A DNA stretch of 37,337 nucleotides from Legionella drancourtii LLAP12 (GTDB taxonomy: Bacteria; Pseudomonadota; Gammaproteobacteria; Legionellales; Legionellaceae), in the NCBI RefSeq assembly GCF_000162755.2, contig NZ_JH413813.1, positions 13,130 through 50,466 of the forward strand, given 5' to 3'. The notes under the pieces were generated by a model that saw nothing but the letters and a program-made list of their open reading frames with translations, was not told the origin of the DNA and did no database searches. Both the position numbers and the translations under genes were made by a program. Of the stretch, positions 7,923 to 16,114 are shown piece by piece; the stretch's first letter is position 1, and each line of letters starts with the position of its first letter.

Positions 7923-9077
7923 TTAGCACAAAACATAATCATCATCTAAAGTTGTTTTTGCAATAATTTCACGCATGATCTCATTCGTCCCTTCAAGAAT
8001 TTGATGCACTCGTAAATCCCTAAAGATTCGCTCTATTTGGTAATCACGTAAATAACCATAACCACCATGTAACTGCATTGCTTTATCACTAATATGAAAC
8101 GCAACATCCGTCGCTAAGCGTTTTGCCATAGCACAATACATTGGTGCTCGCGGATCATTGTTATCCATAGCATTCGCTGCTCGATAAACCATCAAGCGCG
8201 CGTTCTCATAATCAGTAAGCATGTCCGCGAAATAAAAACGTAATGCCTGCATGTCTTTTAATGGTTTGTGAAATTGTCTGCGTTCACGCATATACTGTTG
8301 CGTCAAACGCAAACAGGCCAGTGCCCCTCCCAAGGAACAGGAAGCAATATTCACACGTCCACCATTTAGTGCATTTAAAGCAATTTTAAATCCGATGCCC
8401 TCATCGCCGACGCGATTTACAATAGGAACACGGCAATTTTCAAAATAAAGCATGCAGGTTGGCTGATTTCGCCACCCCATTTTTTTCTCTAATTTCCCGA
8501 AGGTTAAACCTGGAGTATCTTTTTCAATTAACAAGCAACTGATTCCATGATGACTTTCATCTCCAGTGCGCACCATACATAAATAAACATCACTAGCAGA
8601 TCCTCCAGAAATGAAGGCTTTGGAACCATTAAGTACATAATAATCACCATCTTTTATGGCTTTAGTTTTTAAAGAGGCCGCATCAGAGCCGGACTCAGGC
8701 TCTGTTAAACAATAACTGCTCAATACGTCCATGGCAGTTAATTTAGGTCCCCATTTTGCTCTTAATTCAGGACCGGCATAACGATCGATCACGGTGGTAA
8801 CCATGTTATGAATAGAAAGATAAGCACTGGTACTGATGCAACCAGTAGCTAATTGTTCAAATAATAAAGCCGAATCTAAGCGCGTTAATTGCGAGCCCCC
8901 GATATCTTCGCGCGCCATCATACCGGCCATACCTAATGCAGCAGCTTCACGTAAAATATCAATAGGAAAGTGACTATGGTCATCCCAGGTGTCTGCCATA
9001 GGGGCCAATTTATCGCGCGCAAAATCAGCGGCCATTGCTCTAATCTCTTGATGTTCTTCAGTGAATTCAAAATCCAT
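7923..9077 (-). CDS. Acyl-CoA dehydrogenase (isobutyryl-CoA dehydrogenase-like)
   Basis: This FAD flavoprotein desaturates short or branched acyl-CoA. The 384-residue length is standard. The FAD-binding YCLTEPESGSDAASLKTKA and FISGGSASDVYL blocks are present, as are GGRVNIASCSLGGA and the C-terminal QLHGGYGYLRDYQIERIFRD. The catalytic base is expected to be the Glu in LEGTNEIMREI (about residue 362). Linked downstream to a hydratase and a 3-hydroxyisobutyryl-CoA hydrolase, it is most likely isobutyryl-CoA dehydrogenase; a broader short-chain role is possible. AAGGATG precedes the start. Methylmalonate-semialdehyde dehydrogenase, the usual partner, is not in the window. Confidence 0.9.
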   Translation of the reverse strand: MDFEFTEEHQEIRAMAADFARDKLAPMADTWDDHSHFPIDILREAAALGMAGMMAREDIGGSQLTRLDSALLFEQLATGCISTSAYLSIHNMVTTVIDRYAGPELRAKWGPKLTAMDVLSSYCLTEPESGSDAASLKTKAIKDGDYYVLNGSKAFISGGSASDVYLCMVRTGDESHHGISCLLIEKDTPGLTFGKLEKKMGWRNQPTCMLYFENCRVPIVNRVGDEGIGFKIALNALNGGRVNIASCSLGGALACLRLTQQYMRERRQFHKPLKDMQALRFYFADMLTDYENARLMVYRAANAMDNNDPRAPMYCAMAKRLATDVAFHISDKAMQLHGGYGYLRDYQIERIFRDLRVHQILEGTNEIMREIIAKTTLDDDYVLC

Positions 9078-9105
9078 AAACCATCCTTAGAAAATTTTGT
9101 TATAA

Positions 9106-9130
9106 CAATACTATTAATGTAATATTATTG
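9106..9130. promoter_or_regulatory. Imperfect palindrome in the divergent acd/mpg promoter region
   Basis: CAATACTATTA-N3-TAATATTATTG forms an 11-bp inverted repeat with two mismatches, 29 nt upstream of the acyl-CoA dehydrogenase start and within the 76-nt gap to the divergent glycosylase gene. Its position fits an operator for a regulator of the catabolic operon. AT-rich palindromes also arise by chance, so this is tentative. Confidence 0.3.
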
Positions 9131-9153
9131 CTAATTTTTCATTGCCGTAAAAG

Positions 9154-9699
9154 ATGATGCTGCAAAAATTACCTCGATCTTTTTATGAACGCGATACCAT
9201 TATTGTTGCCAAAGAACTTTTAGGTAAATACCTCGTTCACCACGAATGCATAGGAAAAATCGTTGAGGTTGAAGCCTACCTTGGCCAACATGATTTAGCC
9301 TCACACACAGCCAAAGGCCATACCCCAAGAACAAAAGTGATGTTTGGCAGCGCAGGTCATGCTTATGTCTATTTAATCTATGGCATGCATTATTGCACCA
9401 ATGTGGTTACTGAACGCGAAGGCATTGGCTCAGGTGTCCTGTTACGTGCCTTAGAACCAATCCAAAACGTTCTAGGGCGCACACAAGGCCCCGGCTTACT
9501 CTCTAAAGCCATGCATATTGACAAGCAACTGAATGCACATGATTTGACTAGCAATACCTTTTATATTGCCGCAGGAGAAAACGAAGAGCCACTAACCATT
9601 GTCGAAAAACCAAGAATCGGAGTGCATTATGCAAAAGATTGGGCTGAAAAATTACTGCGCTTTTATATTAAAGATAATGCTTTTATTTCCAAGCCATAA
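9154..9699 (+). CDS. mpg: DNA-3-methyladenine glycosylase (AAG/MPG family)
   Basis: This base-excision repair glycosylase removes 3-methyladenine, hypoxanthine and other alkylated purines. The family signature KIVEVEAYLGQHDLASHTAKG carries the catalytic Glu (E40) and the intercalating-type Tyr (Y42). GHAYVYLIYGMHYCTNVV and GVLLRALEP follow, then the GPGLLSKAMHI block. The 181 residues are typical of bacterial MPG. The start could be 9154 or the next codon. recQ follows after about 50 nt on the same strand, so the two repair genes may share a transcript. Confidence 0.93.
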   Translation: MMLQKLPRSFYERDTIIVAKELLGKYLVHHECIGKIVEVEAYLGQHDLASHTAKGHTPRTKVMFGSAGHAYVYLIYGMHYCTNVVTEREGIGSGVLLRALEPIQNVLGRTQGPGLLSKAMHIDKQLNAHDLTSNTFYIAAGENEEPLTIVEKPRIGVHYAKDWAEKLLRFYIKDNAFISKP

Positions 9700-9748
9700 T
9701 GATATGATTGCCACTCTTAAGCGCTCGTGAAAAAATAAGAATACGTAC

Positions 9749-11572
9749 ATGGAAACTTTAGCCCCAACCACGACAACCAATAAAAGTGCCCTGACAGTAC
9801 TTAAAGAATACTTTGGTTTTGATTCATTCAGAAATCCACAAGAAGACATTATTAAAGATGTTATAGCGGGCAATGACGTACTTGTTTTAATGCCCACTGG
9901 TGGAGGAAAATCTCTTTGTTATCAAATACCTTCGCTCGTTAGGCCCGGTGTAGGTATTGTAGTTTCCCCATTAATTGCCTTAATGGAAGACCAGGTAACA
10001 GCGCTAAGATTACAAGGTATACGTGCCGCATACTATAATTCCTCGTTAACCAGCGAAGAAGCCAAAAAAGTATTGGCTCAATTACATAATGCTGAGTTAG
10101 ATTTACTGTATATTGCTCCAGAACGTCTTATTAGCGCCTCATTTCTCGAACGCTTACAAGAATGTCATATTTCCCTATTCGCTATTGATGAAGCCCATTG
10201 TATATCCCAATGGGGGCATGACTTTCGCCCTGAATATGCTGCATTAGGTTTATTAAAAGAGCACTTTCCTACTATTCCAATTATTGCCTTAACCGCTACG
10301 GCCGATAAACAAACGCGTCAGGATATTGTCGTTAAATTAAATTACACGCCAAAAAAATACATTGCTTCATTTAACCGCCCTAACATTCATTATAAAGTGG
10401 TTCCCAAAACCAATGCGGCCAAGCAATTAAATCAATTCTTACAATCAGTTGAACAACAATCTGGTATTATTTACTGTGGTACGCGTAATAGCGTTGAGAG
10501 TCTTGCTGAAAAGCTACAGGATATGGGCTTCAAAGCACGCGCCTATCATGCCGGTCTTTCCCATAAAGAACGCAAAGAAGTACAAAATTTATTTCGCTAT
10601 GATCGCATTGATATCGTGGTTGCCACGATTGCCTTTGGTATGGGGATTGATAAGCCTAATGTCCGTTTTGTTGCACACCATGATTTACCTAAAAATATTG
10701 AGGGCTATTATCAAGAAACAGGTCGGGCCGGGCGCGATGGCTTACCTGCGCAAGCGCTACTTCTCTACGATGCAGCAGATAGCGCCAGACTACGCTCATG
10801 GATTATTAATACGCCACTGGATGAACAACGCCGAGTAGAAACCAACAAATTGAACCACATGCTGGCTTTTGCAGAAGCGTCCCATTGCCGACGTCAAATC
10901 TTACTACGTTATTTTGATGAGCCCTGTGATAGCGAATGCAAATACTGTGATGTATGCGACAACCCACCAATAACCGCCGATGCAACTGAAGATGCGCAGA
11001 AATTCTTATCTTGTGTTTATCGTCTACGCCAAAACTATGGCTTAACCTACACCATAGAGGTATTACGTGGCAGCGCCTCTGAAAAAATCAAACAATTTGG
11101 CCATGAACAATTAAGTACCTTTGGTATTGGTAAAGATAAGTCCCCTCATTACTGGAAACAATTGGCTTGGCAACTCATCCATAAAGATTATTGTTTCCAG
11201 GACATTGCTCATTTCAATGTATTAAAACTTACACAAAAAGCGATCCCTTTACTCAAAGGAGAAGAAAAAATCGCGCTGACTATTCCCAATAATGACCTTA
11301 AGGGCAGCAAGAAGAAAACGAAAGAACGTCGCTCAGGAGAGTCGAGTAATAATCCTTTGTTTGAAGTATTACGTGCCTTAAGACGCAAACTTGCCGATGA
11401 AGAAAATAAGCCTCCATTTATGATCTTCAGCGATGCCACATTACATGCAATGACGGAAGCTAAACCACAAAATACCGAACAGTTACTTGCTGTGCCAGGA
11501 GTTGGTCAACATAAATTAGCTCATTATGGCAATCATTTTCTCAAGGCTCTACAAGAATACAGCGTAGAGTAA
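9749..11572 (+). CDS. recQ: ATP-dependent DNA helicase RecQ
   Basis: This 3'-5' superfamily 2 helicase acts in recombination and fork repair. Motif 0 is FGFDSFRNPQEDII, motif I MPTGGGKSLCYQ (about 48-59) and motif II DEAHCISQWGHDFRPEY (from about 147). The aromatic-rich loop lies within motif II. Motif VI GRAGRDG is present. The RecQ zinc site has its Cys residues in CRRQILLRYFDEPC and CKYCDVC. A winged helix and a C-terminal HRDC domain (LHAMTEAKPQNTEQLLAVPG) complete the usual bacterial layout at 607 residues. No feature appears abnormal. Confidence 0.97.
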   Translation: METLAPTTTTNKSALTVLKEYFGFDSFRNPQEDIIKDVIAGNDVLVLMPTGGGKSLCYQIPSLVRPGVGIVVSPLIALMEDQVTALRLQGIRAAYYNSSLTSEEAKKVLAQLHNAELDLLYIAPERLISASFLERLQECHISLFAIDEAHCISQWGHDFRPEYAALGLLKEHFPTIPIIALTATADKQTRQDIVVKLNYTPKKYIASFNRPNIHYKVVPKTNAAKQLNQFLQSVEQQSGIIYCGTRNSVESLAEKLQDMGFKARAYHAGLSHKERKEVQNLFRYDRIDIVVATIAFGMGIDKPNVRFVAHHDLPKNIEGYYQETGRAGRDGLPAQALLLYDAADSARLRSWIINTPLDEQRRVETNKLNHMLAFAEASHCRRQILLRYFDEPCDSECKYCDVCDNPPITADATEDAQKFLSCVYRLRQNYGLTYTIEVLRGSASEKIKQFGHEQLSTFGIGKDKSPHYWKQLAWQLIHKDYCFQDIAHFNVLKLTQKAIPLLKGEEKIALTIPNNDLKGSKKKTKERRSGESSNNPLFEVLRALRRKLADEENKPPFMIFSDATLHAMTEAKPQNTEQLLAVPGVGQHKLAHYGNHFLKALQEYSVE

Positions 11573-11732
11573 TTGCACTAAATTTTTCCTTACGATATTC
11601 TGAGATCTATTGACATTTCGCAATATAACAGTGAAATTTTTCATTTCTATTCGCGCTCATAAGGGCGTTAGAGTGATTAGAAGTGGTGCCTAAGGTCTTA
11701 TTTTGCGTTGCCTACCAAACAAAGGAGTTACT

Positions 11733-13598
11733 ATGAGTTTACAAGATGTAATAAAAAAAATTGAAAACGATCGTGGAATTGGCGTGTTTTCAAAATCTAA
11801 TAAAACAATGGATGGTAAACATACTTACCAAATATCCTTTAAACTCAAACCATCACAGCAAGTATTAGCGCAACTAGGAAGTATTCAAGATAATACGAAT
11901 CCATTATTAACCACCAAAGGAACCATTAAAGCTTCCGGTAATCCAGATATTAGCGTAACAAGTTTTGCCCCTGAAAAATCGAAAAATAAATTAACCATTG
12001 CAGGCACAGCAATTGACAAACTATTAAGCAGTGCGCGTATTTATGTAAATACGCATCTATTTCCGGCAGGATACTATGAACGAGTAATACAAGAACATTT
12101 AACGACCAAAGAAGATTTACCAGAAGAAAATAAAGGTATTGATTGGGAAAATCTTGCTGTAGGAATATGTCACGCTCAAGAAATACACTTACTTGTAGAT
12201 ACCGTCGCTAGCGATAGTCACCCAGCAAGGGCACATACTACGGTGCTACCAGATGGAACCTCCATTACTGAAAACACGCCCGCACTTTTATTACTTTCAA
12301 ACCCTATATTAAATCTGAGCAAAACTCATACTAAAGCCCTAAAGACAGAAGAAGAACAAATAAAATTTATTGCTGGCATGTATCGTAATCTGTTTCATGC
12401 CACAACCAGTCAAGGACGCAATTACATCGTCATGCCCGCAGCTGGCTTGGGTGGACATGGAGGTACCCCGAAGACATACTTTAAAGCATTAATGACTGTA
12501 GCCCAGGAATATCCTGATTTAAACATTATTTATAATGCCGGCGATCACGAGAAAACTTTTGATAAAGTCTTAAAGAAAGGCTTTAAAGATGAAGTCTTTA
12601 AAAACAACAAAAAACCAATTAACGTAGTGCGGACCACCAAAAATATTATTTTTGTCGCCGCTCAATTGACCTCTCATAATCAACTCTGCGCAATTCACAA
12701 TCCATCCAGTAGTAATGTTGTTTATGGAAAAAGTGATGTTGGCGAACACTGGCAATCAGCCGATACCGAACTGCGTAACATTTTTGGTAAGAATCCAGGG
12801 AAAACACTTCAAGCTTATATAGGAACTATATCTACCGCCCCATTAGGCAGCTATGGTGTCAATCCAGAAGCATTTAGTCGCATTGAAGAAAATGATTTAG
12901 ATAATACAATTGTTTTAAATAGAAGTAGAACCAATTCAACTGCAAATAATACGCCAGTAGATTCTACTCATGCCTCAAAAACAGAAGAAGACAATGACAG
13001 TAAAAAACGCCCTACCCCTCCTCAATCAAAAACGTCACCAGAAGCACCTGTGGTGATGAAGCCCGCTACAGAGGACATACCGAAACAAACACAAGAACCA
13101 TCGACTCAAGTGCCGCCACCACCAAGGCAAGAGGATACTCCGAAAAAAGCGGATAAGTCCTCGCAGGATGTACCAGCAGCAACTGACAAAACATCGACTA
13201 CAGATCAATCAAGTACATCAGGAAAAATCTCAGGCCCAGGTTCAAGTGGCATATTCCCACCCTCGCCTAAGCAAGAGCCTAATAAATCAGCAACAGATAA
13301 AACTACAGAAAGAAAATCAGCACTGACAGAAGAACAACTTAAAGAAATTAGAAAAACCATTGATCAATTAACAGGAGAGATGCAAAGCTATTGGCCTTAT
13401 CCAAATAAAGACGTAAAACAGATCAAAATCAATGCGCTAAACGCTTTAATAATTAATGCGCAAAAAATGACAATTACCGAAGCAGTTACCGCAGTAAAAG
13501 CAGATTATCCTCGTGCTACCGAAGGCCGTATTAGTATGCGTACTGCCGATTTACTCCATAAATTAGAGAATTCCCCAGCAAATAAGGTACAACTCTAG
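11733..13598 (+). CDS. Large orphan protein, candidate Dot/Icm effector
   Basis: This 621-residue soluble protein was not recognised as a characterised family. The start at 11733 has AAAGGAG 7 nt upstream; a TTG-led frame opens 30 nt earlier. Three regions are visible. The globular part (about 1-390) contains NYIVMPAAGLGGHGGTPKTY (231-249), then alternating strands and helices (LNIIYNAGD, NIIFVAAQL) and YIGTISTAPLGSYGVNP. The Gly-rich loop between a strand and a helix weakly recalls macro or other nucleotide-binding domains. A Pro/Ser/Thr/Lys linker (about 400-530) with runs of PPPP-type and charged residues follows. A C-terminal helical module has KINALNALIINAQKM and TEGRISMRTADLLHKLE. This architecture suits a Legionella effector. 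Neighbours recQ and truD give no hint of function. Confidence 0.72.
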   Translation: MSLQDVIKKIENDRGIGVFSKSNKTMDGKHTYQISFKLKPSQQVLAQLGSIQDNTNPLLTTKGTIKASGNPDISVTSFAPEKSKNKLTIAGTAIDKLLSSARIYVNTHLFPAGYYERVIQEHLTTKEDLPEENKGIDWENLAVGICHAQEIHLLVDTVASDSHPARAHTTVLPDGTSITENTPALLLLSNPILNLSKTHTKALKTEEEQIKFIAGMYRNLFHATTSQGRNYIVMPAAGLGGHGGTPKTYFKALMTVAQEYPDLNIIYNAGDHEKTFDKVLKKGFKDEVFKNNKKPINVVRTTKNIIFVAAQLTSHNQLCAIHNPSSSNVVYGKSDVGEHWQSADTELRNIFGKNPGKTLQAYIGTISTAPLGSYGVNPEAFSRIEENDLDNTIVLNRSRTNSTANNTPVDSTHASKTEEDNDSKKRPTPPQSKTSPEAPVVMKPATEDIPKQTQEPSTQVPPPPRQEDTPKKADKSSQDVPAATDKTSTTDQSSTSGKISGPGSSGIFPPSPKQEPNKSATDKTTERKSALTEEQLKEIRKTIDQLTGEMQSYWPYPNKDVKQIKINALNALIINAQKMTITEAVTAVKADYPRATEGRISMRTADLLHKLENSPANKVQL

Positions 13599-13625
13599 GA
13601 GCAGTAAGCCCATAGCCATCAAATT

Positions 13626-13822
13626 CCCTTCTCCCGGTAATGGGCATAGGCATCAAGCGAAGGAAATTAACCGTATCTATCCTCGATCCGTTCGGGCTGA
13701 GGAAGCGCTTTAGCGCTGTCTCGAAGCCTTGCATGTCTTGGCACGAGGTTTCGAGATGGCATAAAGGCCTCCTCAACCCGAACGGGTCTGGAAGGCATTT
13801 ATGATTTTTTCGGGGAGAAGGG
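13626..13822. repeat. Palindromic intergenic element family A, copy 1
   Basis: This is a roughly 197-nt element between the converging orphan gene and truD. The outer 10-bp arms are perfect (CCCTTCTCCC at 13626, GGGAGAAGGG at 13813). Inside, CCGTTCGGGCTGAGGAAGCG, with a small nested AGCGCTTTAGCGCT palindrome, leads to TCTCGAAGCC, and this pairs with GGTTTCGAGATGGC and CCCGAACGGG on the other side. Copies 2 and 3 share the TCTCGAAGCC/GGCTTCGAGA core. No coding capacity is evident; REP or MITE is the likely class. It probably also ends both converging transcripts. Confidence 0.8.
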
Positions 13823-13867
13823 CACTTTAGCTTAACTTAACGTTTCGGAGAAGATGCTCATGAACAA

Positions 13868-14881
13868 TTAATAAAGAACCAACTCACGTAATAACGTTGT
13901 AGCATAAGTGCCTGCAGGCAAAATAAACGACAACTCTGCAGTATTTTCTGCAATAACACATTCAAATTGCTCTGCATGCAAAATGTTTGCTCGCCAGGCT
14001 TCCTCTAATCCAAGCCGTTCTAAACCTGCCAACCACGGTAACCAGTCAGCATATATTTCATTAATTAGAGCTAAGGCATCCCCATTAGCTTTATGTCTGC
14101 TTTTTCCTGGTAGCGGGCTTGCTGGAGAAATATCTTTCTTTTTTATGCGCTCACATAACTCTTCCTGGATCTCATCAATAACAAAAATACTGTTTGAACC
14201 ACTAAGCTGCATTACATCTCCCACCAAAGGCATATTCCAATTATGCTTACGAACACGTTGCGCTAAGATCAAATTGAAGAGCCATGAACGTGCAGCAGAG
14301 CAATACATGCCTTTAAGAAAACGATCGTTTACCTTGCGACCATGAACAAGCAATTCTTCTGCTTTAACTAAATTACCCGCTTCATGGCCAAATCGTTGCT
14401 CACCAAAATAATTAGGCACACCGGATTGCTTCACTTGCTCAATACGCTGCAGTAAATCATCTTCATTAGAAACTTCGCGCAAACGTACTATAAATTGATT
14501 GCCCGTTAAAAATCCTGGCCGCAGCTTTTTATGATGGCGGGTGCATTCCAATACCCTCCAGCCTGGTGCAGCGAGTTGTTCAATACCCGGAATGTCCTCC
14601 CCGGGTGCATGCACACTAAGCCACTGCGTCGTTAATGCTTGTCGATCTTTTAATCCGGCATAACTGATCAATTTCATTGGCTTATGAATTAAGCTTGAAA
14701 GTGACTTAACCACCTCTTCAGTAGTTAACCCTCTTTTTTCAATTTTTAAAATAATGTGTTCACCTTGACCACTAAATGGTGTATCAAAAAACTCATTAAC
14801 CTGAAAATCATCAGGAGTATATTTAAAAAGTGCTGTCGATTTGGGCAAATCATAAACACGTGGCCAATCTAATGAATACAT
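13868..14881 (-). CDS. truD: tRNA pseudouridine(13) synthase TruD
   Basis: This enzyme isomerises U13 in tRNA-Glu. The family signature [19 protein letters not shown] carries the catalytic Asp (D79). [12 protein letters not shown] is at the N-terminus, GNQFIVRLR is the conserved inner block, and [16 protein letters not shown] marks the TruD insertion domain boundary. The 337 residues match E. coli TruD (about 350). It stands alone between a palindromic element and a repeat-containing intergenic region. Confidence 0.95.
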   Translation of the reverse strand: MYSLDWPRVYDLPKSTALFKYTPDDFQVNEFFDTPFSGQGEHIILKIEKRGLTTEEVVKSLSSLIHKPMKLISYAGLKDRQALTTQWLSVHAPGEDIPGIEQLAAPGWRVLECTRHHKKLRPGFLTGNQFIVRLREVSNEDDLLQRIEQVKQSGVPNYFGEQRFGHEAGNLVKAEELLVHGRKVNDRFLKGMYCSAARSWLFNLILAQRVRKHNWNMPLVGDVMQLSGSNSIFVIDEIQEELCERIKKKDISPASPLPGKSRHKANGDALALINEIYADWLPWLAGLERLGLEEAWRANILHAEQFECVIAENTAELSFILPAGTYATTLLRELVLY

Positions 14882-14976
14882 TGCAACTACCTTTTAAAAA
14901 AATATTCAAAATACGCATAAAATCAAAGATTTTGGTACATACTTAAAAAGAATTCGTAAACTCTATATTAATTAGG

Positions 14977-15074
14977 GTCCGCTTGACCTTCGCTAATTAA
15001 GGTGAAAAAAGGTTGATTTTCAGGTACCGAAAACAGCAAGTTTTCGTCAAAAAAGCAAAAGTGTCAACAACCCC
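14977..15074 (+). repeat. Intergenic repeat family B, copy 2
   Basis: This element lies immediately upstream of galU. It runs from CGCTTGACCTTCGCTAATTA through GGTTGATTTTCAGGTACCGA to a right edge of GTGTCAACAACCCC, whose complement GGGGTTGTTGACAC mirrors the left-edge TTGAC sequence. The order of conserved blocks matches copies 1 and 3. Internal GAAAAC..GTTTTCG can also fold. The outward TTGACA at its right edge points back toward truD. Confidence 0.6.
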
Positions 15075-15097
15075 TTTGTTAAATAGGTGGATTAACA

Positions 15098-15983
15098 ATG
15101 AAAACAGAACACGCGCCAATACGTAAAGCAGTATTTCCAGTTGCCGGTCTGGGGACACGATTTTTACCTGCAACTAAAGCCGCTCCTAAAGAAATGCTAT
15201 CTGTTGTTAATAAACCTCTAATTCAGTATGCCGTTGAAGAAGCATATGCCGCAGGCATTCGCCAAATGATCTTTGTCACCTGTCATAATAAACGTGCTAT
15301 TGAAGATCACTTTGATCTTGCCTATCAACTTGAAAATGAACTCACCGCTCATCATAAAGACGAACTCTTATCCATAGTGCAATCAGTAAAACCAGAGGAT
15401 ATGGAATGTTTCTTTGTACGTCAACCTAAAACACTTGGTTTAGGCCATGCGGTATTATGTGCGGAAAAAATCATAGGTGAAGAAACGTTTGCAGTGATTC
15501 TTGCCGATGATTTAATGATTGGGGAGCCTCCTGTTTTACAACAGATGACGAAACTTTATGAACAATATGGACACTGCATTATTGCTGCCGAACATGTTCC
15601 CTCAGAAATGACAGAGCAATATGGCATTATTCAGAGTATTCCCTGGGAAAAAAATATGTCTAAAGTGCAAAATCTGGTAGAAAAACCCTTGCCTCATCTT
15701 GCCGCCTCAAATACAGCTATTGTCGGTCGTTATATTCTTACTGAAAAAATCTTTGCGCAAATCAAAGCATTACCAAAAATAGAACATAAAGAAATTCAAC
15801 TTACCGATGCAATCAATAGATTGCTCAAAGAAGAAACCATTTTAGCCTATCATTATCAAGGAAAACGCTATGATTGTGGCAGTGTATTTGGTTTTTTTAA
15901 AAGCAAATGTAGACCTTGGAAGAAGTCACCCAATTGAAGGTGAACGCTTTTCCAAATGGCTTTTAGAAGAGCATCATAATTAA
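15098..15983 (+). pseudogene. galU: UTP-glucose-1-phosphate uridylyltransferase GalU, frameshifted near the C-terminus
   Basis: GalU makes UDP-glucose from UTP and glucose-1-phosphate for envelope polysaccharides. The nucleotide-binding GLGTRFLPATKAAPKEML (from residue 18) is intact, as are ILADDLMIG, NLVEKPLP and YQGKRYDCGS. After GSVFGF the frame breaks in a run of seven T (15892-15898) and stops at 15937. Dropping one T restores FLKANVDLGRSHPIEGERFS and a stop at 15983, exactly as in intact GalU. The uninterrupted frame would end 15098-15937 with 279 residues and a wrong tail. AGGTGG lies 7 nt before the start. The break could be a consensus error, transcriptional slippage on the T-run, or a recent mutation. 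Confidence 0.9.
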
Positions 15984-15987
15984 TAAG

Positions 15988-16093
15988 AGCTGTTGACATT
16001 TCGTGAGCTTGAGCGAAAATGGGTTGATTTTCAAGCATCTGAGCGCATAAGACTAATGTCTTTGTGTCAAGAGAGTAGAAATGCCAATAGGCC
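15988..16093 (+). repeat. Intergenic repeat family B, copy 3
   Basis: Between galU and pgi, the left edge GAGCTGTTGACATTTCGTGA and the right edge TAGAAATGCCAATAGGCCC form imperfect terminal inverted repeats (CTGTTGACATTTC against CTATTGGCATTTC). GGGTTGATTTTCAAGCA lies inside, as in copies 1 and 2. A weaker relative sits near 11610-11665 (ATTGACATTTCGC ... GCGCTCATAAG), upstream of the large orphan gene. Confidence 0.6.
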
Positions 16094-16114
16094 CTAATTA
16101 ATAGAGAATTAGAT

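Noticed and set aside
10449-10838. Open frame of 129 codons inside recQ
   Set aside because: It lies in another frame of a fully conserved recQ and has no ribosome-binding site.
11703-11732. TTG-initiated N-terminal extension of the large orphan protein
   Set aside because: A much better AAAGGAG-ATG start lies at 11733.
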